In this document: one piece after another, positions 16,057 to 24,956 of the stretch
How the letters are laid out: the number at the start of each line of letters is the position of its first letter
Position numbering within the stretch: the stretch's first letter is position 1
Assembly: GCF_001280005.1 (NCBI RefSeq)
Contig: NZ_LGDW01000484.1
Span: 1 to 34,204 of the forward strand
Length of the DNA: 34,204 nt
DNA from: Streptomyces sp. NRRL WC-3618
Lineage (GTDB): Bacteria; Actinomycetota; Actinomycetes; Streptomycetales; Streptomycetaceae
Direction: 5' to 3'
Made by a program: the position numbers and the translations under genes
The notes under the pieces: model-generated
Databases searched by the model: none
Seen by the model: the letters and a program-made list of their open reading frames with translations, nothing else
Told to the model about the DNA's origin: nothing

Positions 16057-18129
16057 TTGAGACGCCAGTCCCACAGACGCGCCCCCCACGCCACCCCCAC
16101 CCAGCTCGACCGCACCACCGGCCGACGGGTCGCCACCGGCGCCCTCGTCGCCGTAACCGCCCTGCTGGCAGCGGCAGTTCAGTCCGGTGCCGCCACCGCG
16201 GCCCCGGAGAAGGCACCGCAGGCCGCGGGCAAGGTCATACCCGGCGCGGAGTCCATCAAGCTGTCCCCCGCCCAGCGCGCCGCGCTGCTGGCCGACGCCA
16301 ACGCCACCAAGGCGCAGACGGCCGAGGACCTCGGTCTGGGCGCCAAGGAGCAGCTCGTCGTCCGTGACGTCCTCAAGGACGGCAACGGCACCGTGCACAC
16401 GCGCTACGAGCGCACGTACGCCGGACTTCCCGTCCTCGGTGGCGACCTGGTGGTCGACACCGCCAAGTCGGGCGCCGTGCAAGGCGTCGTGAAGGCGACC
16501 CGCGCCACCATCAAGGTGGCGACGACGACGGCCTCGCTGCCCGTCGCGAAGGCGGAGCAGCAGGCGCTGACCGCCGGGAAGGCCAAGGCGAAGACCGCGA
16601 AGCTCGGCAAGGAGCCCAGGAAGGTCATCTGGGCCGCCTCGGGTACCCCGGTACTCGCGTACGAGACGGTCGTCGGCGGGCTCCAGGAGGACGGCACGCC
16701 GAACGAACTGCACGTCATCACCGACGCGGCCACCGGCGCGAAGCTCTTCGAGTACCAGGGCGTCGAGACCGGCATCGGCAACACGGTGTACAGCGGGAAG
16801 GTCGACCTCACCACCACGCAGTCGGGTTCGACGTACAACCTGACCGACGGCGCGCGCGGCGGTCACAAGACGTACAACCTGAACCGCGGCTCCTCCGGCA
16901 CCGGCACCCTCTTCTCGGGCGCCGACGACGTCTGGGGCAACGGACTCGCGTCCGACCCGGAGTCGGCCGCCGCCGACGCCCACTACGGTGCGGCGCTGAC
17001 CTGGGACTACTACAAGAACGTCCAGGGCCGCACCGGCATCAAGGGCAACGGCGTGGGCGCGTACTCGCGCGTCCACTACGGCAGCTCCTACATCAACGCC
17101 TTCTGGCAGGACGCCTGCTTCTGCATGACGTACGGCGACGGGTCGGGCAACGCCAACCCGCTGACGGCGATCGACGTGGCCGGCCACGAGATGACACACG
17201 GCGTCACCGCCAACACGGCGGGCCTGCTCTACAGCGGTGAGTCCGGCGGCCTCAACGAGGCCACCTCCGACATCTTCGGCACCGCGGTCGAGTTCTACGC
17301 GAACAACCCCTCCGACGTCGGTGACTACCTCATCGGCGAGGAGATCAACATCAACGGCGACGGCACGCCGCTGCGTTACATGGACAAGCCGAGCAAGGAC
17401 GGCTCGTCCAAGGACAGTTGGTACTCGGGTGTCGGCGGGGTCGACGTCCACTACTCGTCCGGTCCGGCGAACCACTTCTTCTACCTGCTGAGCGAGGGCA
17501 GCGGCGCCAAGACCATCAACGGCGTCAACTACAACTCGCCCACCTCGGACGGGCTGCCGGTGACCGGCATCGGCCGGGACAAGGCGGAGAAGATCTGGTT
17601 CCGCGCGCTCACCACGAAGTTCACGACGATGACCAACTACAAGGGGGCCCGCACGGGCACCCTCGCGGCGGCCGGTGAGCTGTACGGCACGACGAGCCCC
17701 GAGTACACGGCCGTCGAGAACGCGTGGGCCGGTATCAACGTCGGTGCGCGTCCGGGCGGTGGCGGTGGCACCGGCACCTCCTTCGAGTCCTCGACCGTCG
17801 TATCGATTCCGGACAACGGTCCCGCGGTGACGTCGCCCCTCACGGTCACCGGCATCGCCGGCAACGCGCCGAGCAACCTGGTGGTCACGCCGGACATCTC
17901 ACACACCTGGCGCGGCGACCTCGTCGTCGATCTGGTGGCGCCGGACGGCTCGGTCTACAACCTGAAGCCGTTCAGCTCCTCGGACTCCGAGGACGACGTG
18001 AACGAGCCGTACACGGTCAACGCCTCCTCCGAGGTCGCCAACGGGACCTGGCAGTTGAAGGTCCAGGACAAGGCGGCCCAGGACACCGGCAAGATCAACG
18101 GCTGGAAGATCACCTTCCCGTCGGCCTGA
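16057..18129 (+). CDS. Secreted M4 (thermolysin-type) metalloprotease with P domain
   Basis: This 690-residue preproenzyme has a basic N-terminus and a hydrophobic signal ending about A-A-V-Q-S-G-A-A-T-A-A. An FTP/PepSY-type propeptide follows (residues about 60-235), then the M4 domain with zinc ligands in H-E-M-T-H (377-381) and the Glu of N-E-A-T-S-D (401). The later V-D-V-H-Y-S-S-G-P-A-N-H-F-F-Y segment carries the thermolysin-type His. After a Gly-rich linker comes a C-terminal P domain of about 115 residues (F-E-S-S ... W-K-I-T-F-P-S), as in proprotein convertases. It should be exported by Sec and self-processed. AAGGAG lies six bases before the TTG at 16057, the same spacing as in its paralogue; GTG at 16054 is the alternative start. 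Confidence 0.93.
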   Translation: MRRQSHRRAPHATPTQLDRTTGRRVATGALVAVTALLAAAVQSGAATAAPEKAPQAAGKVIPGAESIKLSPAQRAALLADANATKAQTAEDLGLGAKEQLVVRDVLKDGNGTVHTRYERTYAGLPVLGGDLVVDTAKSGAVQGVVKATRATIKVATTTASLPVAKAEQQALTAGKAKAKTAKLGKEPRKVIWAASGTPVLAYETVVGGLQEDGTPNELHVITDAATGAKLFEYQGVETGIGNTVYSGKVDLTTTQSGSTYNLTDGARGGHKTYNLNRGSSGTGTLFSGADDVWGNGLASDPESAAADAHYGAALTWDYYKNVQGRTGIKGNGVGAYSRVHYGSSYINAFWQDACFCMTYGDGSGNANPLTAIDVAGHEMTHGVTANTAGLLYSGESGGLNEATSDIFGTAVEFYANNPSDVGDYLIGEEININGDGTPLRYMDKPSKDGSSKDSWYSGVGGVDVHYSSGPANHFFYLLSEGSGAKTINGVNYNSPTSDGLPVTGIGRDKAEKIWFRALTTKFTTMTNYKGARTGTLAAAGELYGTTSPEYTAVENAWAGINVGARPGGGGGTGTSFESSTVVSIPDNGPAVTSPLTVTGIAGNAPSNLVVTPDISHTWRGDLVVDLVAPDGSVYNLKPFSSSDSEDDVNEPYTVNASSEVANGTWQLKVQDKAAQDTGKINGWKITFPSA

Positions 18130-18184
18130 ACACCCCGCGATTAAGGGCCCGTTCGAGCCCTGTTCAGGGCCCGTAAGCGACAGT

Positions 18185-18220
18185 GCGCCGCCCCGGTGGA
18201 TCAACTCACCGGGGTGGCGC
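18185..18220 (+). terminator. Strong terminator after first M4 protease
   Basis: A 14-bp stem (GCGCC-G-CCCCGGTG against CACCGGGG-T-GGCGC, one G-U pair) encloses an 8-base loop and is followed by CGCCTTTG. A smaller hairpin, GCCCTG/CAGGGC, lies just upstream at 18157-18170. Together they separate the two protease genes into independent transcripts. The rest of the 349-base gap 18130-18478 is the second gene's control region. Confidence 0.8.
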
Positions 18221-18331
18221 CGCCTTTGTGGGGCCCGTACCGCGCTTTTATTGCAGCCCTGCTCGGCCTTTGCCTTCACCTTGCCGAAGTCGAGCCGCGT
18301 TACATACACGAAATATTTACCCGGCAGTCGA

Positions 18332-18390
18332 TTTTCAGCCAACATCACTTCGGGGTCCTGACATGTACGCGTCTCCAATGGCACTCTTCC
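18332..18390 (+). promoter_or_regulatory. Candidate promoter of the second M4 protease, shared blocks
   Basis: CAGCCAAC (18336), TCCTGACA (18356) and CACTCTTCC (18382) occur with offsets of 20 and 46 bases, identical to the set upstream of the first protease. The DNA before it (18301-18335) is AT-rich for this genome. The coding start lies 97 bases after the third block, against 152 in the other gene. Confidence 0.6.
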
Positions 18391-18478
18391 ACCACGCCGC
18401 AGCAGCACCACTCCAGCTCCACAAGCACTTCCGGACGATCACCCCACGACCGCCCGGAACCCCCACAAAGGAGTCCGC

Positions 18479-20143
18479 GTGACCCCCCTCTACGCGCGTC
18501 GCAATCGCACCACCCTGGCCATCGCCACCGCCGTCGCGGCCGGAGCCCTCATCACCACCGGTCTGAGCACCGGTGCCTCCGCCCAGAGCGAGCCGACCGG
18601 CACCACGGCCAGAGTCTCCGCCGTTCCGATGACGCTGTCTCCCGCGGCGCGCACCGCCCTCATCAAGGAAGCCGCCGCCGAAGCCCCGGCGACCGCCGAC
18701 GAGATAGGCCTCGGCGCCAAGGAGAAGCTCGTCGTCCGTGACGTCGTCAAGGACTCCGACGGCACCCTGCACACCCGCTACGAGCGCACCTACGCGGGCC
18801 TGCCCGTCCTCGGCGGCGACCTCGTCGTGCACGAGAACGCGGCCGGCACGACCCGGAGCGTGACCAAGGCGCAGAAGGCGGCCATCAAGGTCACCGATCT
18901 CTCCCCCGAGGTCGCCCCGGCCGCCGCCGAGAAGCAGGCCGTCACGCTCGCCAAGAAGGCCGGATCCAGCAGTTCGGCGGCGTCCAGCGCCCCCCGCAAG
19001 GTGATCTGGGCCGCCTCGGGCACCCCGACCCTCGCCTACGAGACCGTCGTCGGCGGCCTCCAGGAGGACGGCACCCCGAACGAGCTGCACGTCATCACCG
19101 ACGCGGCCACCGGCAAGAAGCTGTACGAGTACCAGGGCATCGAGACCGGCACCGGCAAGAGCCTGTACTCCGGCACGGTCTCGCTGAGCACGACGCTGTC
19201 GGGCTCGACGTACCAGCTGACCGACGGCACCCGCGGCGGCCACAAGACGTACAACAAGGCGCACTCCTCCAGCTCGTCCACCGGCACCCTGTTCACCGAC
19301 GCCGACGACACCTGGGGCACCGGCGCGGCCTCCAGCTCGACCACCGACCAGACCGCGGCCGTCGACGCCGCGTACGGCGCGCAGAAGACGTGGGACTTCT
19401 ACAAGGACACGTTCGGCCGCTCCGGCATCAAGAACAACGGTGTCGCCGCGTACTCCCGCGTCCACTACGGCAACGGGTACGTCAACGCGTTCTGGGACGA
19501 CGACTGCTTCTGCATGACGTACGGCGACGGCGACGGCAACACGCACCCGCTGACCTCGCTGGACGTGGCCGGCCACGAGATGACGCACGGCGTCACCGCC
19601 AACACGGCGGGCCTGCTCTACAGCGGTGAGTCCGGCGGCCTCAACGAGGCCACCTCCGACATCTTCGGCACGGCCGTCGAGTTCTACGCGAGCAACTCCT
19701 CCGACGTCGGTGACTACCTCATCGGCGAGAAGATCAACATCAACGGCGACGGCACGCCGCTGCGTTACATGGACAAGCCGAGCAAGGACGGCGGCTCGAA
19801 GGACGCCTGGTCGTCGAGCCTCGGCGGCCTCGACGTCCATTACTCGTCGGGCCCCGCGAACCACTTCTTCTACCTGCTCTCCGAGGGCAGCGGCGCCAAG
19901 ACGATCAACGGGGTCAGCTACAACTCCCCGACGTCCAACGGCTCCACCGTCACGGGCATCGGCCGCGCCAAGGCCGCCCAGATCTGGTACAAGGCGCTGA
20001 CCACGTACATGACGACGACGACCAACTACAAGGGCGCCCGCACGGCGACCCTGTCGGCGGCCTCGGCCCTGTACGGCGGCACCGGCAGCGCGGAGTACGC
20101 GGCGGTGAACGCGGCCTGGGCGGCGGTCAACGTCAAGGCGTGA
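18479..20143 (+). CDS. Secreted M4 (thermolysin-type) metalloprotease
   Basis: This 554-residue preproenzyme is a tandem paralogue of the preceding gene. It has a signal peptide (basic start, hydrophobic core, about A-S-A at 33-35), an FTP/PepSY propeptide, and the M4 catalytic domain with H-E-M-T-H at 366-370 and the Glu ligand at 390 in N-E-A-T-S-D. It ends right after the M4 C-terminal helical domain (W-A-A-V-N-V-K-A) and has no P domain. The GTG at 18479 is preceded by AAAGGAG at six bases. Part of the catalytic region is nearly identical in DNA to the first gene. It should act outside the cell as a broad protease. Confidence 0.94.
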   Translation: MTPLYARRNRTTLAIATAVAAGALITTGLSTGASAQSEPTGTTARVSAVPMTLSPAARTALIKEAAAEAPATADEIGLGAKEKLVVRDVVKDSDGTLHTRYERTYAGLPVLGGDLVVHENAAGTTRSVTKAQKAAIKVTDLSPEVAPAAAEKQAVTLAKKAGSSSSAASSAPRKVIWAASGTPTLAYETVVGGLQEDGTPNELHVITDAATGKKLYEYQGIETGTGKSLYSGTVSLSTTLSGSTYQLTDGTRGGHKTYNKAHSSSSSTGTLFTDADDTWGTGAASSSTTDQTAAVDAAYGAQKTWDFYKDTFGRSGIKNNGVAAYSRVHYGNGYVNAFWDDDCFCMTYGDGDGNTHPLTSLDVAGHEMTHGVTANTAGLLYSGESGGLNEATSDIFGTAVEFYASNSSDVGDYLIGEKININGDGTPLRYMDKPSKDGGSKDAWSSSLGGLDVHYSSGPANHFFYLLSEGSGAKTINGVSYNSPTSNGSTVTGIGRAKAAQIWYKALTTYMTTTTNYKGARTATLSAASALYGGTGSAEYAAVNAAWAAVNVKA

Positions 20144-20182
20144 CACCTGGCGCGTGAGCGGCACCAGCGGTGAGTGAGCGGC

Positions 20183-20223
20183 GGGGCGGTACCCGGAGCG
20201 AAGGCACATCCGGGGACCGCCCC
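20183..20223 (+). terminator. Terminator after second M4 protease
   Basis: A stem of 14 positions with a single mismatch (GGGGCGGT then ACCCGG, pairing with CCGGGG then ACCGCCCC) closes a 13-base loop, 40 bases after the protease stop. No other structure of comparable strength lies between this gene and the DUF1990 gene. Confidence 0.75.
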
Positions 20224-20281
20224 GTCGTCGTACGTCCCCCGCCGTACAACTGTTCCCACCCCCGCCCTACTCTTGGGTCCC

Positions 20282-20794
20282 ATGTCCTTCACGTACGCGG
20301 AGGTCGGCGCGACCCGCGAGCGCGGCTTCCGTTGCCCTCCCGGCTTCCACCACCTGCATGTACGCACCCGCATAGGCGAGGGCGAGGAGGTCTTCCGGCG
20401 CGCCTCCGAGGCCGTCCTCACCTGGGAGCTGCACCGCGCGATGGGCGTGGGCATCGACGCCTCCGCCGAACGGGCGGCCCCCGACGTGGACGTCACGGTG
20501 ACCCTCGCCGGTCTCATCAAGGCCCCGTGCCGCGTGGTCTGGACGGTGGAGGAACCCCGCCGCGCGGGCTGGGCGTACGGCACGCTGGCCGGCCACCCGG
20601 AGTGCGGCGAGGAGTCCTTCGTGGTGGACCGCACGGGCGACGGCACGGTGTGGCTGACGATCAGCGCGTTCAGCAAGGGCGCGAAGTGGTACGCCAGGGC
20701 GGGCGGCCCCGCGACGCGCGGCTTGCAGCACGCTTACGCGCGGCGGTGCGGGGTGGTGCTGCGACGGCTGTGCGGGTGGTACGGGGAGGACTGA
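20282..20794 (+). CDS. DUF1990-family protein
   Basis: This 170-residue soluble protein matches the DUF1990 family in layout: F-T-Y-A-E-V-G-A-T near the start, H-L-H-V-R-T-R-I-G-E-G-E-E-V-F, a central W-E-L-H-R-A-M-G, then A-G-W-A-Y-G-T-L-A-G-H-P-E-C-G-E-E-S-F. The end reads F-S-K-G-A-K-W-Y-A-R-A-G-G-P-A-T-R-G-L-Q. Function is unknown; no signal peptide or membrane segment is visible. The ATG at 20282 begins at the conserved start; no clear ribosome site is present. It converges with the binding-protein gene on the other strand, their stops only 13 bases apart. Confidence 0.85.
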   Translation: MSFTYAEVGATRERGFRCPPGFHHLHVRTRIGEGEEVFRRASEAVLTWELHRAMGVGIDASAERAAPDVDVTVTLAGLIKAPCRVVWTVEEPRRAGWAYGTLAGHPECGEESFVVDRTGDGTVWLTISAFSKGAKWYARAGGPATRGLQHAYARRCGVVLRRLCGWYGED

Positions 20795-20807
20795 GGCTGA
20801 GGGGCAG

Positions 20808-22118
20808 TCACCTGGACGGGCGGATCCAGTCGGTCAGGGGCTGGAAGACGCCCTTGCCCTGGTACTGGTAGAACCTCGTCTGGTCGTTGCAGACCGCCGG
20901 GGTGTCCTTGTACTTGCCGCACTGGACTTCGGCGGCGCCCATGACGACCGGTCCGGTGAACTTCTTCAGCTGCTCCGAGACGGCCACCGGCGTGATCTTG
21001 TCGGCGCCGATCGTGTTGAGCACCTTGGCGTACGTCAGGATCGTGCTCCAGCCCAGCGGCGCGAGGACGTTCGAGGCCGTGTCCGGGCTGAGCCCCACCT
21101 CGGCGGAGGCCGTCAGGAACGCCCTGGTGTCCGGTGCCGAGGTGTCGGCGGGAAGGGTCTGAGCGACTCCGTAGGTCCAGGTCGGCAGGTCACCGCCGAG
21201 GCCCTTGGCGACGTCGGGTGACATGCACAGCGGGGTGGAGACCACGGGCTTGGTGACGGCGAGTCGCTTGAGCGCCTTGGCGATCTCGACGCATCCCGCT
21301 CCGAGCGAGATGGGGACGATGACATCGGCGGTGTCGGCCTTGTCCGCCCTGATCTGGCCGACCAGGTCGGTGACCCCCGCGTCGAATTCGACCGACTTCA
21401 CGAAGAGCCCGGCGGCCGTCAGGCCCTTTACCGCCGCTGTGGAGGCGACCAAGTCGCCGGGGGTGTTGGTGTGGATGACCGCCACCGAATTCGCCTTGAG
21501 CACGTCACGCGCGTAGGTGCCCCAGGTGCCGAAGACGTGCGGCAGATCGCCGAAGGTGCTGTAGGTGTTCGTCGCGGTGGGGAGGGTGGGGCCCGTCGCC
21601 ACGCCGACCAGCACCGGCTTCCTGCCCGCGATCACGGAGTTGAAGGCGTCGTCGCCCACGAAGAGATCGCCGACCCCGATGGCTGAGACGGACTCGTCAA
21701 TGAGCAGTTGCTGCCCGCACTTCCCTCCCTCCTCCTCCGTCGAGACCACCGTGCAGACGTTCAGCCGCAGCGGATGACCGCCGATTCCGCCGAGCTTGTC
21801 GTTGACGTACTTGACGGCGGCCTGGGCGCCCAGTGTTGCTTCCGGGCTGCCGTCGGGACCGCCCTCCACGTTCACCCAACCCAGCGTGACCGGCGACTGC
21901 TTGGCGTCGACCTCGGCTAACTGGCCTCCCACGTAGCTCCGGTAGTCGGTGACGACTGCTGCTGACGGTCGGGTGTCCGGACTGGCTGCGGCGTCCGGCC
22001 CGTTGGAGCCGGACGCCGAGGCGTTCGCCCCCCAGGCACCGCATGCCGTGACGCCCAGCAGGGGCGCCACGACCAAGGCGAGGAGGCTCAGTCCTCGGGC
22101 ACGCGGGATGGTGGGCAT
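20808..22118 (-). CDS. Orphan Liv-type ABC substrate-binding lipoprotein (copy 1)
   Basis: This 436-residue lipoprotein has a lipobox L-L-G-V-T-A-C with the acylated Cys at 26, then a Ser/Ala-rich linker. A two-lobed periplasmic binding protein fold of the LivK/amide-binding type (Peripla_BP_6) follows. It begins I/V-T-L-G-W-V-N-V-E-G-G-P and continues A-V-K-Y-V-N-D-K-L-G-G-I-G-G-H-P-L. It is a close duplicate of the protein at 27181-28491: same length, with more than four in five residues identical by eye. No permease or ATPase genes accompany this copy. It may deliver a second ligand to the same importer. An upstream control region and the remains of a divergent regulator were duplicated with it. 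Confidence 0.93.
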   Translation of the reverse strand: MPTIPRARGLSLLALVVAPLLGVTACGAWGANASASGSNGPDAAASPDTRPSAAVVTDYRSYVGGQLAEVDAKQSPVTLGWVNVEGGPDGSPEATLGAQAAVKYVNDKLGGIGGHPLRLNVCTVVSTEEEGGKCGQQLLIDESVSAIGVGDLFVGDDAFNSVIAGRKPVLVGVATGPTLPTATNTYSTFGDLPHVFGTWGTYARDVLKANSVAVIHTNTPGDLVASTAAVKGLTAAGLFVKSVEFDAGVTDLVGQIRADKADTADVIVPISLGAGCVEIAKALKRLAVTKPVVSTPLCMSPDVAKGLGGDLPTWTYGVAQTLPADTSAPDTRAFLTASAEVGLSPDTASNVLAPLGWSTILTYAKVLNTIGADKITPVAVSEQLKKFTGPVVMGAAEVQCGKYKDTPAVCNDQTRFYQYQGKGVFQPLTDWIRPSR

Positions 22119-22186
22119 AGGAACCTCCGTGGTGGGGGACGAGAGCGCTCCGGATCGCTGGAAAGCCCTGCCAGGACCCCGTCAGC

Positions 22187-22275
22187 GTTCGTAATTTTCT
22201 TACGGATCGGAATCTAGGTGTAGACCTAACGCTCTGTCAATGGTTCGATACGCAGCGAATTGACGATCACGTAAA
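22187..22275. promoter_or_regulatory. Duplicated control region, copy 1, with CGTAA-N5-TTACG palindrome
   Basis: This stretch closely matches 28712-28800 and contains the inverted repeat CGTAA (22190-22194) and TTACG (22200-22204). A second inverted repeat, TAGGT/ACCTA, follows at about 22215-22228. It lies between the orphan binding-protein gene and the decayed regulator. It is relatively AT-rich and probably holds promoter and operator for the binding-protein gene. The rest of the gap 22119-22517 is the regulator pseudogene. Confidence 0.6.
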
Positions 22276-22295
22276 GGACCACGGAAGGCAAGGGT

Positions 22296-22484
22296 ATGGC
22301 CGTATCGGCCGAGAGGCGCGGACTTCCGCAAGCTCGTTCGAGGAGACCCGGGCCCTGATATGGGAAGCGGCCACCAAAATCAGCTTTTGCGCCGGCGTCG
22401 CCAACCCACCTGCACGCGAGGCCCTATTACCGATGCGTCCGCCCTACCGGGTCGAGGACCTCGCGCCCACCATCGCGTCTCTCC
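22296..22484 (+). pseudogene. Decayed TetR-like regulator gene (copy 1 remnant)
   Basis: The first 105 or so bases match the start of the intact regulator at 28816, including M-A-V-x-A-E-R-R, but a one-base loss in the CCGCAAGCTCG stretch shifts the frame. After the shared GCCACCAAAATC the sequence jumps to text matching about 29269-29310, and then again to text matching about 29381-29435. Roughly 370 and 70 bases are therefore missing. The remnant ends at a perfect 9-bp tandem repeat, CATATACCG twice (22486-22503), next to the hydrolase stop. No functional protein can be made. Confidence 0.85.
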
Positions 22485-22517
22485 CCATATACCGCATATA
22501 CCGCGCTGAATCACGCG

Positions 22518-23369
22518 TCACCGCGGCGCGACGAGAACGCGGGTCAGCCAGGTCAGCAGATCGCTGATCACCTCCTGCTTGTTGGTCTCGTTGAACAGTT
22601 CATGGCGCGCCCCGGCGTAGGTTCGGTAAGTGATGTCCGTGAGCCCCGCCGAGCGGTAGCGCTCCACCACCAGATCGCTGCGTGACAACCCCGCGTTGAG
22701 AGGGTCCCCGTCCCCGACAAGGACACAGACCGGCAACTGGGACGGTATGCCCTGGGGTCGGGCGAGCGAGGACGAGGCCGCCGCGGCGATGTCCGCCATG
22801 CCCTGGGCGTCGAGGCTGAAGCCGCACAGGGGGTCGGTGAGATAGGCGTCGACGGCTCGGTCGTCGCGGCTGAGCCAGTCGAACGGCGTACGGGCGGGCT
22901 GGAACGCCTGGTTGAGGGCGAGCAGCGGGTCCTCGTCGGCGGCCTGCTCCGCCACCAGTACATCGACCGCTGTGGTGCCGGTCAGCGCGACCCCGTTGAC
23001 CAAGTGTGCGTGGTCCAGCATGTACTGCTGGGCGGCGAAGGAACCCAGACTGTGACTGACGAGTATCAGCGGAAGGTCCGGGTGCCGCTCGCGGATGATC
23101 TCCGAGAGCGCGGCCATGTCGCCGACCAGGCGGTTCCAGCCGTCGTCACCGAGGTGACCGGGCTCGGCATGCCTGCTGAGCCCGTGCCCCCGATGGTCGT
23201 TGGCATAGACGGCACAGCCCGCTGCGGTAAGGGCCGACGCGAGCGGCGCGTAACGGCCGGCGTGCTCTCCCATGCCGTGGGCGATCTGGACGACGGCACG
23301 AGGCGGCCCGGCGGACTCCCATTCGCGCACGTGGATCCGTACGCCGTCCTTGCTGTCGAAAGTGAACAT
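22518..23369 (-). CDS. Alpha/beta hydrolase, monoacylglycerol-lipase-like
   Basis: This 283-residue hydrolase has the serine-hydrolase fold of the monoacylglycerol lipase/lysophospholipase group. The oxyanion and cap signature is H-G-M-G-E-H-A-G-R-Y (31-40), then N-D-H-R-G-H-G-L-S. The nucleophile Ser107 lies in S-H-S-L-G, the likely acid Asp in V-G-D-G-D-P-L-N and the His in G-A-R-H-E-L-F-N-E. There is no signal peptide, so it acts in the cytoplasm. AGGAG lies four bases before the ATG at 23369; the GTG just upstream is too close. It follows livF by 46 bases and is probably the last gene of the importer operon, where it may cleave an imported ester or amide. Confidence 0.88.
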   Translation of the reverse strand: MFTFDSKDGVRIHVREWESAGPPRAVVQIAHGMGEHAGRYAPLASALTAAGCAVYANDHRGHGLSRHAEPGHLGDDGWNRLVGDMAALSEIIRERHPDLPLILVSHSLGSFAAQQYMLDHAHLVNGVALTGTTAVDVLVAEQAADEDPLLALNQAFQPARTPFDWLSRDDRAVDAYLTDPLCGFSLDAQGMADIAAAASSSLARPQGIPSQLPVCVLVGDGDPLNAGLSRSDLVVERYRSAGLTDITYRTYAGARHELFNETNKQEVISDLLTWLTRVLVAPR

Positions 23370-23415
23370 CACACTCCTGAAGTGAGGCGGGCACCCATTT
23401 CCGCGGCGGCGGACG

Positions 23416-24129
23416 TCAGGCGGGCTGCTTTCCGAGATAGCCGGAGACGACCTTGGACTGGTCGTCTCTCAGTTCCTGGGCTGTCGCGTGCGTGCTGATC
23501 TCGCCGTGGGACAGGACATAGCCACGGTCCGCGATCTCCAGGGCCAGGCCGACATGCTGTTCGACGAGCAGTACGCCGCAGCCGGAGTCGTCCGCGTAGC
23601 GCCGGACGATGGAGAGCAGTTGCGCGACGATGATGGGGGCGAGGCCGAGGCTGAGTTCGTCGAGCAGCAGGAGCTTCGGGCGGCGGGCCAGGGCCCGTCC
23701 CATGGCGAGCATCTGCTGTTCCCCGCCGGAGAGCAGCCCCGCCTTGCGGTCCTTGATGTGGGCCAGCGCGGGGAAGTACTCGTAGGCGGCCACCTCGTCG
23801 AGGCGTTCGCCACGGTGACTCAGGCGCAGGTGCTCCGCCACCGAGAGGCCGGAGAAGATCCCCCTGCCTTCCGGTACGTGAGCGATGCCCAGCCGGGCCC
23901 GGTTGGCAGCCGGGATCCTGCTCAGCGACGCCCCGGCGAAGCTGACCGTGCCGCTCAGCGGACGCAGCAGCGCGGAGATCGCCTTGAGTGTCGTTGTCTT
24001 TCCTGCTCCGTTGGCGCCGAGGAGGGCGACGACTTCTCCCGTGTGCACCGTCATGTCGAGGCCACGGATGACCGGCGCTCCGTCGTATCCGGCGGTGAGT
24101 CCCGCCAATTCCAGGACCGGGATGCTCAT
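23416..24129 (-). CDS. livF: Liv-type ABC importer ATPase LivF
   Basis: This 237-residue ATPase has Walker [10 protein letters not shown], the LivF-type [17 protein letters not shown] segment, signature [15 protein letters not shown] and Walker [14 protein letters not shown]. The switch His lies in V-E-Q-H-V. With LivG it powers the fused LivHM permease. Its ATG overlaps the livG stop as ATGA. The family imports branched-chain amino acids, urea, amides or aromatic acids, so the family alone does not fix the ligand. Confidence 0.95.
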   Translation of the reverse strand: MSIPVLELAGLTAGYDGAPVIRGLDMTVHTGEVVALLGANGAGKTTTLKAISALLRPLSGTVSFAGASLSRIPAANRARLGIAHVPEGRGIFSGLSVAEHLRLSHRGERLDEVAAYEYFPALAHIKDRKAGLLSGGEQQMLAMGRALARRPKLLLLDELSLGLAPIIVAQLLSIVRRYADDSGCGVLLVEQHVGLALEIADRGYVLSHGEISTHATAQELRDDQSKVVSGYLGKQPA

Positions 24130-24956
24130 GATGCGGACTCCGGGGTGGTGGTGAGGGCACGGGACGCGTCCACGGCGGACGGGTCGCCGTCGCCAGGAGA
24201 CTCGGCGGCGGGCTGGACGGCAGACGCCCCGAGGTAGGCGGCGATGACGGCCGGGTCGGTGCGGACCTGGGACGGCGTCCCGGAGGCGATCACCTTGCCG
24301 AATTCCAGGACCACCAGGTGATCGCAGAAACCCATCACGAGATCCATGTCGTGGTCGATGAGCAGCAGCGAGGTGCCCGCGTCCGCGACACCACGAAGCC
24401 GCTTGCCGAGCGCGGCGCTCTCGTTGGTGTCAAGGCCGGCCGCGGGTTCGTCGAGACAGATGACGCGGGGCCGACCGGCCAGGGCCCGGGCCACACCGAC
24501 GAGTTTGCGCTGCCCCTGGGACAGCTCATGGGCGGACATGTCCGCGAGGCCCTCGAGCCCCAGAGCGGTAAGTGCCTCAGTGACGCCTGAGCCGAGGGTA
24601 CGGCGTCGACCGAGCGTCTCGCCGAACGTGGCCCACCATCGCGGCCGGTCCGCCATCACCTGCAAGTTCTCCGTCACCGTGAGGTCTTCGAAGAGTTCGC
24701 TGCTCTGGAACGTGCGGGCCAGGCCTCGACGCGCCCTGACATGAGGCGGCAGACCGGTCAGATCCTTGCCGGCCAGTTCCACCCGGCCCCGGGCGGCGAC
24801 CAGGCCGCTGACCGCGTCCACGAAGGTGGTCTTGCCCGCGCCGTTGGGGCCGATCAGTCCGACGAGTTGTCCCTCGCCGACCTCCAGGCTCACATCACTC
24901 AGGGCATGGACGCCGCCGTAGCTGACGCCCACCGACCGAACCGAGAGAACACTCAC
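24126..24956 (-). CDS. livG: Liv-type ABC importer ATPase LivG
   Basis: This 276-residue ATPase starts at a GTG overlapping the permease stop (GTGA). It has Walker [10 protein letters not shown], the LivG-type [19 protein letters not shown] segment, signature [15 protein letters not shown], Walker [13 protein letters not shown] and switch His in I-D-H-D-M-D. The tail after A-A-Y-L-G is about 35 residues longer than usual and rich in Pro, Ala and Ser. It pairs with LivF. Confidence 0.95.
   Translation of the reverse strand: MSVLSVRSVGVSYGGVHALSDVSLEVGEGQLVGLIGPNGAGKTTFVDAVSGLVAARGRVELAGKDLTGLPPHVRARRGLARTFQSSELFEDLTVTENLQVMADRPRWWATFGETLGRRRTLGSGVTEALTALGLEGLADMSAHELSQGQRKLVGVARALAGRPRVICLDEPAAGLDTNESAALGKRLRGVADAGTSLLLIDHDMDLVMGFCDHLVVLEFGKVIASGTPSQVRTDPAVIAAYLGASAVQPAAESPGDGDPSAVDASRALTTTPESAS

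Noticed and set aside
16051..17475. 474-residue minus-strand frame opposite the first M4 protease
   Set aside because: It is a mirror frame of a high-GC gene, rich in Val, Gly, Arg and Leu with no recognisable domain. The plus strand has a full enzyme.
8143..20143. Peptide natural-product (lanthipeptide) cluster, given exporters beside proteases
   Set aside because: No modification enzyme and no short precursor gene with a leader was found in the intergenic regions. The M4 enzymes are typical secreted proteases with propeptides.
18335..20209. 624-residue minus-strand frame opposite the second M4 protease
   Set aside because: Same reason: antisense shadow of a clearly real gene.
20795..20807. 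Terminator between the convergent DUF1990 and lipoprotein genes
   Set aside because: The gap is only 13 bases and I saw no inverted repeat there.
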